A stretch of 64,000 nucleotides of DNA from Sediminibacterium ginsengisoli (lineage in GTDB: Bacteria; Bacteroidota; Bacteroidia; Chitinophagales; Chitinophagaceae), in contig NZ_FUWH01000003.1 of NCBI RefSeq assembly GCF_900167075.1, positions 1 to 64,000 of the forward strand, in the 5' to 3' direction. This document shows, piece by piece, positions 54,204 through 62,563 of the stretch; within the stretch, counting starts at the first letter, position 1, and every line of letters begins with the position of its first letter. Made by a program: the position numbers and the translations under genes. The notes below the pieces were generated by a model. It was not told the DNA's origin. It was given only the letters and a program-made list of their open reading frames with translations, and searched no databases.

Positions 54204-54815
54204 ATGTTGTTGCATGTACATCCTGACAATCCCAATCCCAGGCACCTGAAAACCATCAGGGATTGCCTGCTTTCCGGTGGTGTGATCATTTATCCTACCG
54301 ATACCATTTATGGTCTTGGCTGCGATATTTTTCAGCACAAAGCCATCGAGCGTATTGCAAGGATCAAACAGGTTGACCCGGCCAAGGCCCAGCTCAGCTT
54401 TGTATGTTATGACCTGAGTGATCTGAGTAAATACACAAAAAGCATTTCTACTCCCTTATACCGGATACTCAAGAACAGGTTACCCGGACCCTATACTTTT
54501 ATCCTGCCGGCCAGCAAGGAAGTACCGAAGATCCTGCAGAGTAAAAAGAATACCATCGGCCTGCGTGTTCCGGATAATAATATTGCACGCAGCATTGTGC
54601 AGGAACTGGAACACCCCATCCTCTCTGCTTCACTCCCGGGTGATATGGTGGAAGAATATACCGATCCTGAAGTGATGTATGAAAATTTTAAAAACCTGGT
54701 GGATATTGTTGTAGATGGCGGCAATGGCGGCATGATCCCTTCTACAGTGATCGATTGTACCAAAGAACCTTATGAAGTGATCCGCGAGGGTGCCGGAGAA
54801 TGGTCGGATGAATAA
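54204..54815 (+). CDS. L-threonylcarbamoyladenylate synthase (TsaC/Sua5/YrdC)
   Basis: The 203-residue YrdC-fold protein has GGVIIYPTDTIYGLGCDI and IARIKQVDPAKAQLSFVCYD with the conserved Lys/Arg pocket. PGPYTFILPASKEVPK and TIGLRVPDN follow. It makes threonylcarbamoyl-AMP from threonine, bicarbonate and ATP for tRNA t6A. It lacks the Sua5 C-terminal domain. Partner TsaB is encoded at 28202-28888, not linked. TATATTTA at 54190-54197 is a near -7 box only 6 bases before the ATG. Confidence 0.92.
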   Translation: MLLHVHPDNPNPRHLKTIRDCLLSGGVIIYPTDTIYGLGCDIFQHKAIERIARIKQVDPAKAQLSFVCYDLSDLSKYTKSISTPLYRILKNRLPGPYTFILPASKEVPKILQSKKNTIGLRVPDNNIARSIVQELEHPILSASLPGDMVEEYTDPEVMYENFKNLVDIVVDGGNGGMIPSTVIDCTKEPYEVIREGAGEWSDE

Positions 54816-54820
54816 AATTA

Positions 54821-55435
54821 TCAGCTTTCGTTTCCATCATCATAAAGGTCCAGCTGCATCGCCTGTATATTAAAGCTTTTGCGATGGTACCTGCACAGGC
54901 CGTGTATTTCTATTGCATCACGGTGAGCTTTGGTACCGTATCCTTTATTCTTATCCCAGGAATAGTGCGGAAATGATATATGCAATCCCTGCATGTATTC
55001 ATCGCGGTGTGTTTTCGCAAGGATGCTGGCGGCGGCGATGCTTGCAAATTTTCCATCGCCTTTTACAATGCAGTGATGTGGGATTTTTTTATAGGCCGAA
55101 AAGCGATTGCCGTCGATCAGTAACAGCTCCGGTTGCACCTGCAGCTGGTCGAGGCTGAGGTGCATTGCCTTATAAGATGCTTTCAGGATATTGATCCGGT
55201 CTATCTCATCATTATCAACGCTGGCTACCGCCCATGCAATGGCACTTGCTTCTATCACGAGCCGGAGTTCATTGCGTTGTTCTGCTTTCAGTTGTTTACT
55301 GTCGTTCAGCAAAGGATGCCTGAAATCCCTGGGCAGGATCACGGCAGCCGCAAAAACAGGGCCTGCATAACAGCCCCGGCCGGCTTCATCGCAGCCGGCT
55401 TCCGTAAATTCTGTCTGATAAAAAGCCGGAAGCAT
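54821..55435 (-). CDS. rnhB: Ribonuclease HII
   Basis: The ATG at 55435 gives 204 residues. Catalytic acids are visible in GCDEAGRGCYAGPVFAAA (Asp-Glu pair), LLIDGNRF and the HRD segment (ILAKTHRDEYM). RNase HII removes ribonucleotides embedded in DNA and RNA primers. The upstream in-frame TTG at 55441 is less likely than the ATG. The gene is convergent with the TsaC gene and divergent from the heme A synthase gene. A near-consensus -7 box (minus strand GAAATTTG) overlaps the start region at 55439-55446. Confidence 0.95.
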   Translation of the reverse strand: MLPAFYQTEFTEAGCDEAGRGCYAGPVFAAAVILPRDFRHPLLNDSKQLKAEQRNELRLVIEASAIAWAVASVDNDEIDRINILKASYKAMHLSLDQLQVQPELLLIDGNRFSAYKKIPHHCIVKGDGKFASIAAASILAKTHRDEYMQGLHISFPHYSWDKNKGYGTKAHRDAIEIHGLCRYHRKSFNIQAMQLDLYDDGNES

Positions 55436-55536
55436 GGGCAAATTTCCAGATACCGGCCTGATCTGCCAAATTCACTTTGTTAAAAGCCAGCCGTGCCTGT
55501 TATACCAGTACCTTTGTGCTCAATTCTGAACGGCAT

Positions 55537-56595
55537 ATGAATACAACTGAAAGGTCTTCCCGGCTCGTCGCTTCCTGGCTTTTACTGGGCGTGGGCATGA
55601 CGGTGATACAGATTGCACTGGGTGGTATTACCCGTTTAACAGGCAGTGGCCTGTCTATTACAGAGTGGGATGTGATCACAGGCTCGCTTCCGCCTTTAAA
55701 TGAACAGCAATGGCTTGCCGAATTCAACAAATACAGGCAGACCCCGCAATTTCACCTGCTGAATTTCGATTTTACACTTTCCGATTTCAAATTCATATTT
55801 TTCTGGGAATGGTTCCACCGGTTATGGGCCAGGCTCATCGGGCTGGTATTTGCCGCAGGCTTTATCTGGTTCATCGTGAAGAAACATTTCAAAAAAGACA
55901 TGATCAATCCGCTGATCATTCTCTTCCTGCTGGGCGCATTGCAGGGTCTTGTTGGCTGGATCATGGTAGCAAGCGGACTCACCGGTGATGCGATCTACGT
56001 TAAACCCACAAGGCTTGCCCTGCATTTTATTTTTGCACTGGGACTGCTTTGTTATACTTTCTGGTTTGCATTGCAGCTGCTTGTTCCTTCAGCGAATATT
56101 TTCAAAGACCGCCGCATTCACAAATGGAACGTTGCATTATTGGTACTGCTGGTAATACAACTGATCTATGGTGCACTGATGGCGGGGCACAAAGCTGCAA
56201 CAGCCGCACCAACCTGGCCTGATATCAACGGGCAATGGATACCGGAACGGTTGTTCCATCACCAGCCGCTTCTCCTCAATTTTATCGATAACACGATCCT
56301 TATTCATTTCATACACCGCGGCCTGGCTTACCTGCTGCTGATCATCATCATTTACTGGTCTGTGCTATTGTTTAAAACAGCAGGCACTGCCTTATTCAGG
56401 AAAACGAGATGGGTTCCGCTGGCCGTTACCCTGCTGCAGGTATTACTGGGCATATTCAGTGTGCTAACCAGTACCGGTATTATTCCGGGCAAATGGGGTA
56501 CATTTGAATGGCTGGCACAGCTGCACCAGTTAACAGGCATGCTGCTGCTTTTATCACTGACATGGATGTTATTTATTGTAAGAGGGCGTAAATAA
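55537..56595 (+). CDS. ctaA: Heme A synthase (COX15/CtaA)
   Basis: The ATG at 55537 gives 352 residues with about eight membrane helices. The four heme-binding histidine regions are present: EWFHRLWARLIG, RLALHFIFAL, IHFIHRGLAYLL and QLHQLTGML. The opening LGGITRLTGSGLSITEWDVI is typical of CtaA. It converts heme O to heme A for aa3-type oxidases. The ctaB and cox genes are not in the window. The frame from 55477 would add 20 polar residues. The patatin-like gene follows after 55 bases on the same strand. Confidence 0.93.
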   Translation: MNTTERSSRLVASWLLLGVGMTVIQIALGGITRLTGSGLSITEWDVITGSLPPLNEQQWLAEFNKYRQTPQFHLLNFDFTLSDFKFIFFWEWFHRLWARLIGLVFAAGFIWFIVKKHFKKDMINPLIILFLLGALQGLVGWIMVASGLTGDAIYVKPTRLALHFIFALGLLCYTFWFALQLLVPSANIFKDRRIHKWNVALLVLLVIQLIYGALMAGHKAATAAPTWPDINGQWIPERLFHHQPLLLNFIDNTILIHFIHRGLAYLLLIIIIYWSVLLFKTAGTALFRKTRWVPLAVTLLQVLLGIFSVLTSTGIIPGKWGTFEWLAQLHQLTGMLLLLSLTWMLFIVRGRK

Positions 56596-56650
56596 TCGGC
56601 TGTATTCTTCCGGAAAGCAGCAGCTCTTGCTTAAAAACGGTCTTGCTATT

Positions 56651-58873
56651 ATGAAGAAATACTTCATCGGCCTGTGGTTCTCTTTGCCTTTGCAGCTTTT
56701 CCTGCTTCACTTCCGCAGGTACCAGGTATTCCTGTTATTCTGGTATATCCTGTTCTCGACCGTAGCAGGCGGCTTCATGCATACGTTTGGCGCCAACTCT
56801 CTTTTTCTTGCACCCGAATATTTTGGCGAGATCAATATGCTGAGCACCGCTATCGTAGGCTTCACGATCGGTATTTTTATCATGAGCTGGAATATTACCA
56901 CGTTCATATTGCACAGCAGGCATATCAAATTCCTTGTCACAACTGCGCAGCCTTTTCTCAAATACTGTATTAACAATGCACTACTGCCGCTGATCTTCCT
57001 GGCTTTTTATTTTACCAAAGCGGTGAACTATGCACGCTACCAGGAATTATTCGGTACGCAGGAAATCCTGCTGATGGTAGCCGGCTTTGCCTGTGGCATC
57101 ATGCTTTCCGTACTGATCTCTTTTATTTATTTTTTCGGTGCCGACAAAACCATCTATCGCAGCATGGCTTCCGTAATTACTTCGGCCAACAAAGAATATG
57201 CCCTCGCCGCAGAAAAAAATATTTTACCGAAGGAAAGACCGGAACTGAGGGTCGACTGGTTCCTCAGCGCAAGACTTCATTTACGCAAGCCACGCGATGT
57301 AAGACATTACAGCCAGGATTTCCTCGATTCTGTTTTTAAACGGCACCATTTCTCTGCAGTGATCGCCATTGTGCTGGCATTTGTTTTCCTGATCCTGGTT
57401 GGCTATACTTCCGATGCCCGGCTCTTTCAGCTGCCTGCCGCAGCAAGCATCACCATCTTTTTCGCTATCCTGATCGCTGTATCGGGTGCCATTTCATTAT
57501 TCCTGCACAGCTGGAGCATTCCCATTGTTGTATTACTCTATTTAGGCGTCAATTACCTCTACCAGCATAAATTCATCGATCCCAGGAATAAAGCTTACGG
57601 GCTAAACTACAATGGCACAGCTCCGCGGCCTGTTTATAATCGTGAAAACATCATGGAACTCGCGAGCGACAGTAACATGACTATTGACAAAGCATATTAT
57701 ATCGATATTCTCAATAAATGGAAGGCCAAACAGGAAACCGACAAACCCATATTCTATATCATCAACACCAGCGGCGGCGGCACACGCAGTGCAGTGTTTA
57801 CCATGAATGCCCTTCAGCGGCTCGACAGTTTATTCGGCGGTAAACTGATGGACCGCACATTCCTGATCAATGGGGCTTCAGGCGGAATGCTTGGCGCAGC
57901 TTATTTCAGGGAACTTTATTACGAAAAGAAAAAAGGCATTCCTGTGGATATGGGCAGCAAGCAACATATCGACAATATCGGCAAAGACCTGCTCAGCCCG
58001 CTGTTTTCATCTTTCGTTACCAGGGATATCATGGGGCCGGTACAGAAATTTGAGAAGAACGGTTACCAGTATTCCAAAGACCGCGGTTATGCATTCGAAC
58101 AAAAACTGAATGCAAATACAAATGGCATCCTCGATAAGAAACTGAAAGATTATATACAGGCCGAAGCCAATGCAGAGATCCCGGTTATGTTCTTCAATTC
58201 CGTAATTAACCGCGACGGAAGGAAAATGATCATCGCCACACATCCTGCACGGTTCCTGATGCGGCCGGTTACCAACATCAACAATATCCTTCCTTTCGAT
58301 CCGGATGCAGTTGACTTCAATTCCTTTTTCAAAAATGAAGATGCTGCCAATATCGGTATTCTCTCTGCCCTCCGCATGAATGCAACATTTCCATATGTAT
58401 TACCGAATGTATGGTTGCCTACAGAACCGGTGATCGATGTAATGGATGCAGGGCTGCGTGATAATTTCGGCCAGGAAACCGCACTTCGTTTTATAGAAAC
58501 TTTTGAAGACTGGCTGAAAGCAAATACCAGCAAAGTGGTGTTATTACAGCTGCGCGACAGGAGCCTTGCCGACTGGGACCGCCCCATGGAAGAAAACTCT
58601 ATGCTCGATTTTCTTACCAAGCCGTTCCTGCTCCTGCAAAACAACTGGTACAAACTGCAGGATTATTACCAGCATGATGAATTGAAATATTTGTCGGAAG
58701 CATATGGTCCGCAGTTTCACAGGATCTGCTTCCAATATGTGCCTTCAAAAAAGGAAGCGCCGGCAAGTCTCAGCTTTCACCTTACGGCGGCTGAGAAAAG
58801 AGATATTGTACTGGCGCTCGATAATCCGCTCAACGGCCTGGAGTTCCAGCGGCTGGCAGCACTTGAAAAATAG
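56651..58873 (+). CDS. Membrane-anchored patatin-like phospholipase
   Basis: The 740-residue protein has about seven hydrophobic segments in residues 1-330 followed by a patatin/cPLA2-type domain. Catalytic features are the oxyanion loop SGGGTR (about 374-379), nucleophile Ser410 in NGASGG and Asp599 in MDAGLRDNFG, a Ser-Asp dyad. A lipid hydrolase acting at the inner membrane is the likely role; the substrate is unknown. It follows ctaA by 55 bases and may be transcribed with it. TM counting is by eye. Confidence 0.85.
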   Translation: MKKYFIGLWFSLPLQLFLLHFRRYQVFLLFWYILFSTVAGGFMHTFGANSLFLAPEYFGEINMLSTAIVGFTIGIFIMSWNITTFILHSRHIKFLVTTAQPFLKYCINNALLPLIFLAFYFTKAVNYARYQELFGTQEILLMVAGFACGIMLSVLISFIYFFGADKTIYRSMASVITSANKEYALAAEKNILPKERPELRVDWFLSARLHLRKPRDVRHYSQDFLDSVFKRHHFSAVIAIVLAFVFLILVGYTSDARLFQLPAAASITIFFAILIAVSGAISLFLHSWSIPIVVLLYLGVNYLYQHKFIDPRNKAYGLNYNGTAPRPVYNRENIMELASDSNMTIDKAYYIDILNKWKAKQETDKPIFYIINTSGGGTRSAVFTMNALQRLDSLFGGKLMDRTFLINGASGGMLGAAYFRELYYEKKKGIPVDMGSKQHIDNIGKDLLSPLFSSFVTRDIMGPVQKFEKNGYQYSKDRGYAFEQKLNANTNGILDKKLKDYIQAEANAEIPVMFFNSVINRDGRKMIIATHPARFLMRPVTNINNILPFDPDAVDFNSFFKNEDAANIGILSALRMNATFPYVLPNVWLPTEPVIDVMDAGLRDNFGQETALRFIETFEDWLKANTSKVVLLQLRDRSLADWDRPMEENSMLDFLTKPFLLLQNNWYKLQDYYQHDELKYLSEAYGPQFHRICFQYVPSKKEAPASLSFHLTAAEKRDIVLALDNPLNGLEFQRLAALEK

Positions 58874-58874
58874 A

Positions 58875-59417
58875 TCAGCGCCTGATCTCTACTTTCGTAC
58901 CTACAGGCAGGATGCTGAATAATTCTTCCACGTAAGTATTCTTTGTACTGATGCAGCCTTCGGTCCAGTTGTCATAACGGTCTATTGCATATTCCTCATG
59001 CGGCCACGTCCCATGTATACCAATGCCGCCGCCGATCTCTGCATTGGCAGGAATAAGTCCTTTCGCTTTTCTTTCTTTGAATCTTTTTACACTTTCCGCA
59101 GTGGGATAATCCAGCATCATGAACCGGTTCCATTTTTCATGGCGTCTTTTGCTTACGATATGAAATACACCTTCCGGCGTTCGCCTGTCGCCCTGCATCA
59201 GTTTATCGCCCATATCCTTATTGCCGAAAACAACGGGATAGTTGGCGATCCATTCACCTGTTGAATCAAAAAGCGTAAGCTGGTATTTGCTTTTGATCAC
59301 CAGGATACTATAAGTGTCTTTTGAAAAATAACGCGCATCCATATTTCTCGCTTTGCGGAAAGAGGTACACGGAATGCATAAGGTTAACAGCATGCAGTAC
59401 TGCCACATGGGTTTCAT
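58875..59417 (-). CDS. L,D-transpeptidase (YkuD) family protein
   Basis: The 180-residue protein has an N-terminal hydrophobic signal (YCMLLTLCIPC). The YkuD domain carries GIGIHGTWPHEEY (His), DNWTEGCISTKN (catalytic Cys in the TxGCI motif), and C-terminal LPVGTKVEIRR. Such enzymes cross-link peptidoglycan stem peptides or attach lipoproteins, or act as murein endopeptidases of the same fold. It is convergent with the patatin gene, one base apart. Start ATG at 59417 or 59408. Confidence 0.88.
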   Translation of the reverse strand: MKPMWQYCMLLTLCIPCTSFRKARNMDARYFSKDTYSILVIKSKYQLTLFDSTGEWIANYPVVFGNKDMGDKLMQGDRRTPEGVFHIVSKRRHEKWNRFMMLDYPTAESVKRFKERKAKGLIPANAEIGGGIGIHGTWPHEEYAIDRYDNWTEGCISTKNTYVEELFSILPVGTKVEIRR

Positions 59418-59499
59418 TGGTACACGGGTTTATGCACCTAAACTAATGATCACAATTGTTGAAGAGTGGTTAATTAGCAAAACATTAGCTTAACAAAAA

Positions 59500-59527
59500 A
59501 CAAAAGCGCCGCCTGAAAAGGCGGCGC
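59500..59527 (-). terminator. Terminator after the ECF sigma / anti-sigma / OM protein operon
   Basis: GCGCCGCC, loop TTTTCA, GGCGGCGC read on the minus strand, followed by TTTTGTTTTTTG. It lies 65 bases past the outer-membrane protein stop. Confidence 0.9.
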
Positions 59528-59592
59528 GAAGACAACATGAGAAAAATGCTGACATGCGTGTCTATAACCGTCAGCAGTTATTTATAATCAGA

Positions 59593-60486
59593 TTACCAGT
59601 TGCTGAACCTGATACCTACGGTATAAGGATATTGCTCCAGGTGAGTTGATTCTTTGTGTAACCTGTTGAGGCTGTATGAGCCATATAAGCGAACCGGTCC
59701 CAGGCCCACTTCCGCCACTGTAGCCAGTCTCCATGGCTCCAGATCGAAATTGCCATTGTTCTTTTGTTTGCCGCGCTCGGCACTGATCTGCTTGTTGCGG
59801 CTGCTCAGCAGGTAACCTGCGCTTATTCCGCCGCTGATGCTGAAGCCGTTCCTTTTATTGGGGCTTGCGTTGATATTAACCATTAACGGTACAGTGAGGT
59901 AGCCCACATAAAGCTTGTTCTTTGAAAAACTGATCGAGTCATTGTATACATATGGAACCGGATCCCTGCGGTAACTCAGGCGGCTGTCGTAACGGAAATT
60001 GTACATTTCCAGTCCAAGTCCGTACTTCAGGTTCACCACGTGTTTGATCACATTGAGCTTCTGCATGAACAGCCAGATATTTACGTTACTGGATTTGCCG
60101 GTATTAAGGCGGAAACTGTTTTTATCTACAGGACCATCAACCGTGCGGAGCACTTTAAAATATCCGCCGGCCTGTGCTGCCGCATAATCTGTATTATCCC
60201 TGAAGTTAGCAAAGCCCAGGTCGAATATGAACCAGTTGGTGCTGATGTTGGTACGCTTATAGGGCTTTCGCTGTATCCTTACGCTGAAATCCCTGTCCCA
60301 GTCTTTCCATACACTGTTATCTTCCCCCTTGTCTTTCTTCTTGTCGGTGTTGTTATCCTTGTTCTTCTTGATGATAATGAAATTTCCCACACGCATGGTG
60401 TCGCTCTTGCCGGTTGTGGTATCTGTCTGGGCAAATCCTGCACCTGCAACCAGCATGGCTGCCATTAAACCTAATGCTCTTTTCAT
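59593..60486 (-). CDS. Outer-membrane beta-barrel protein of an ECF operon
   Basis: The 297-residue protein has signal peptide MKRALGLMAAMLVAGAGFAQ, a charged Lys/Asp linker (about 38-60) and about ten aromatic-alternating strands (VNLKYGLGLEMYNFRYDSRL, GYLTVPLMVNINASP) ending in aromatic IRFSNW. This is an outer-membrane beta-barrel domain. It is the third gene of an operon led by the ECF sigma factor, so it may be an envelope component controlled by, or sensed by, that system. Ligand unknown. Confidence 0.82.
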   Translation of the reverse strand: MKRALGLMAAMLVAGAGFAQTDTTTGKSDTMRVGNFIIIKKNKDNNTDKKKDKGEDNSVWKDWDRDFSVRIQRKPYKRTNISTNWFIFDLGFANFRDNTDYAAAQAGGYFKVLRTVDGPVDKNSFRLNTGKSSNVNIWLFMQKLNVIKHVVNLKYGLGLEMYNFRYDSRLSYRRDPVPYVYNDSISFSKNKLYVGYLTVPLMVNINASPNKRNGFSISGGISAGYLLSSRNKQISAERGKQKNNGNFDLEPWRLATVAEVGLGPVRLYGSYSLNRLHKESTHLEQYPYTVGIRFSNW

Positions 60487-60507
60487 AATACGGTCCTGTT
60501 TTCTTGG

Positions 60508-61656
60508 TTATTTTAAAATTCTGGTATTACGTTCTTCTGTTTTGGTTTCTTCCTGTTTGGCTTTGCCCCGGAAGAGACTAGAGGCTTTACGGAAAATACC
60601 ACGGAGTTTATCTTTATTGATCTCTATCGAACCCAGCAAAAGACTTTTGCTGTCGTCATCTGTATCCAGTTCCCTGTAAACAGCCGGCGTTGCCATTGTT
60701 GATGTGAAGCGGCGGTTCGGTTTATCATCGGTATCTGTATCCAGCACTTTAAGTGTATAGTTGTCGGCATCTGCTGCAACTGCAAGCCGGGCATTGGTGT
60801 TGGTCATTGCCGGTTCAACGGTTTCACTAACAGTAGTGCCTCTTTCGGTTACAGGAACAACGGTTTCATTTCTGGCCAGGAGAACCGGCGTTTCATCGGC
60901 TGTTACTGTTGCAGGACGTTTGGCAGTAATAACTGCATCAGGAACCGGAACGCTTGCAGGCTTTTGCATTTCAGGCACGCGCGCATCAACGGTGGCTGCA
61001 TTTACAGCGGCGATCGTATTCTCATTGTCTGTACCTGTTGTTATCGTTTCTTCCGGAGTTGCTTCAGTACTTCCGGAACCTGCTGCACCTGGCGTATCCT
61101 TCTTCTGACCAGCTGCTGCCGCGAGCGGAGCTTCTTTTTCGCCGGATCTGCTGTTATTGTAGAACAGTGAAGCAGTAACCAGCAATCCGATCACAACAGC
61201 GGCGGCGGCGATCTTCCACCAGCGCATCATGATCACCGGGCGCTCCTTGGTTTCACTGCGATAAAGTGATGCCTTATCAGGACAAACCATTGTTTCCGGC
61301 TCCAGCTTTGCCTGTTTCAGCAGCGCAAACTGCGCTTCTGCGGCCGGTGTTTGTAAAAGCTTTTCTACGCGGATGCGCCCTTCCTGATTCAGTTCATTAT
61401 CGAGATATAATAAAAGATCTTCTTCATGATCGGCAATTGATACAGGTTCTGCACTGCGCATCAGGCTTTCCTTGTTCATGAATACAAGGTCTTCCTCTAC
61501 CGGAAGCATTGTTTCTTCCAGCATCTGGAGTTCTGCATGCAGATCAGGATTGTCGGCCACAAACTGTTCAACAGCACGCTTTTCCGCAGCAGACAGCTCA
61601 CCGTCTACATAGAGCAGGAAAAACGTTTCATAATTATGTCTGTTGATCGTTGTCAT
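60508..61656 (-). CDS. Putative anti-sigma factor with duplicated N-terminal module
   Basis: The 382-residue protein has two similar N-terminal modules (about 12-55, LLYVDGELSAAEKRAVEQFV, and 79-118, LLLYLDNELNQEGRIRVEKL). Then come one membrane helix (AAAVVIGLLVTASLF, about 150-167) and a long Ala/Thr/Val/Pro-rich extracytoplasmic tail. The 5-base gap behind the ECF sigma gene and this topology identify it as its anti-sigma factor, but the modules lack the His-Cys3 zinc site of ZAS domains. The tail may be a spring or span to the cell wall (inference). Confidence 0.75.
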   Translation of the reverse strand: MTTINRHNYETFFLLYVDGELSAAEKRAVEQFVADNPDLHAELQMLEETMLPVEEDLVFMNKESLMRSAEPVSIADHEEDLLLYLDNELNQEGRIRVEKLLQTPAAEAQFALLKQAKLEPETMVCPDKASLYRSETKERPVIMMRWWKIAAAAVVIGLLVTASLFYNNSRSGEKEAPLAAAAGQKKDTPGAAGSGSTEATPEETITTGTDNENTIAAVNAATVDARVPEMQKPASVPVPDAVITAKRPATVTADETPVLLARNETVVPVTERGTTVSETVEPAMTNTNARLAVAADADNYTLKVLDTDTDDKPNRRFTSTMATPAVYRELDTDDDSKSLLLGSIEINKDKLRGIFRKASSLFRGKAKQEETKTEERNTRILK

Positions 61657-61661
61657 TTATT

Positions 61662-62150
61662 TTATATCACGTTTTCAGGACTTACAAGATAATTTCTCAG
61701 CGTAAGCCTTGCCCGGTGAAGATAGACCTTTACCTGGCTCGGGTTCAGATCCATGATCTCGCCGATCTCTTCATAACTGTAGCCTTCATAATCTTTCAGC
61801 ATCACCAGGCTTTTCTGCGTTTCGTTCAGCCTGTTAAGGGCATCCATCAGTATTTTCTTCATTCGTCCGCTCTGCTGCTGTTGCTGCGATCTGCCATCTT
61901 CCTGGAAATCTTCCTTCAGCTCAATTCTTTTTGCTTTCCGGATATGATCGATCATCTGGTTATAGGCAACGGTAAAAAGATAGGATTTTGATTTATCAGA
62001 CTCAACGTTTTCCCTGTTCCGCCACAATTTTTCAAAAGCTGTCTGTACAATATCCCGCGCATCCTCTTCATGACGAAGATTCTTGACGATAAAGCGAAAA
62101 ACATTATCGGCATAAAGAGTCACGCATTGATTGTATTCTTTCTCGGTCAT
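61662..62150 (-). CDS. ECF-family RNA polymerase sigma factor
   Basis: The 162-residue sigma-70-like protein has region 2 (about 10-75: FRFIVKNLRHEEDARDIVQT and YLFTVAYNQMIDHIRK) and region 4 (about 105-155: LKDYEGYSYEEIGEIMDLNP). The anti-sigma and OM protein genes follow. A SigW-like promoter at 62226-62251 suggests autoregulation. Group assignment (which ECF subfamily) cannot be made by eye. Confidence 0.95.
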   Translation of the reverse strand: MTEKEYNQCVTLYADNVFRFIVKNLRHEEDARDIVQTAFEKLWRNRENVESDKSKSYLFTVAYNQMIDHIRKAKRIELKEDFQEDGRSQQQQQSGRMKKILMDALNRLNETQKSLVMLKDYEGYSYEEIGEIMDLNPSQVKVYLHRARLTLRNYLVSPENVI

Positions 62151-62225
62151 AAACAGCCTTGATCTGTTGTTGTCTTGTCTGACGAAGCAGGATTTACCGC
62201 TTTGGGATGCCCGTCTTGTTAATTA

Positions 62226-62251
62226 TACGTCTGGCGGAAGTTTTTGTTACA
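62226..62251 (-). promoter_or_regulatory. Candidate ECF promoter TGTAAC-N16-CGTA for the sigma operon
   Basis: On the minus strand TGTAAC (62246-62251), exactly 16 bases, then CGTA (62226-62229). This resembles the SigW-type consensus TGAAAC-N16-CGTA. It sits 75 bases before the sigma ATG at 62150, and no TAnnTTTG box is seen there. Confidence 0.55.
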
Positions 62252-62260
62252 ACTGCAAAG

Positions 62261-62294
62261 AAAAAAAATCCCGCGGTCAAAAAACTGCGGGATC
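62261..62294 (-). terminator. Terminator after the small lipoprotein gene
   Basis: On the minus strand ATCCCGC, a 12-base loop, GCGGGAT then TTTTTTT. It begins 7 bases past the stop at 62301 and ends just before the ECF promoter. Confidence 0.85.
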
Positions 62295-62300
62295 CTGTTT

Positions 62301-62486
62301 TTATTTCGGAGACCAGGCCGTCAGCCGGTCCATCGATATATAATAAATCTCATTAATGTTTTCCACCTGTTTCTCTCTCCCATGCTCTATACAGGCTGCC
62401 GGAAATCGCCCGCCATTGAATAAACGGCAGGAAAAAAGGGTGGTACAGGCCAGGAGAAGGAATATGCGGATTGGTTTTTGTCTCAT
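62301..62486 (-). CDS. Small putative lipoprotein (61 residues)
   Basis: The ATG at 62486 gives MRQKPIRIFLLLACTTLFSC, then RLFNGGRFPAACIEHGREK and a short tail ending LTAWSPK. A basic start, hydrophobic run and lipobox FSC at residue 20 fit a lipoprotein signal. A strong terminator directly after its stop supports a real transcription unit. Its mature part is only about 41 residues, and I recognise no family. It lies between mqnC and the ECF operon, in their orientation. Confidence 0.55.
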   Translation of the reverse strand: MRQKPIRIFLLLACTTLFSCRLFNGGRFPAACIEHGREKQVENINEIYYISMDRLTAWSPK

Positions 62487-62563
62487 GCAGCGAGCTTTTG
62501 ACACCGGCGAAGATAGCGGCGTTGCATCAGCGGCTGCTTTACAGAAAAGTTAAAACACGTTCA

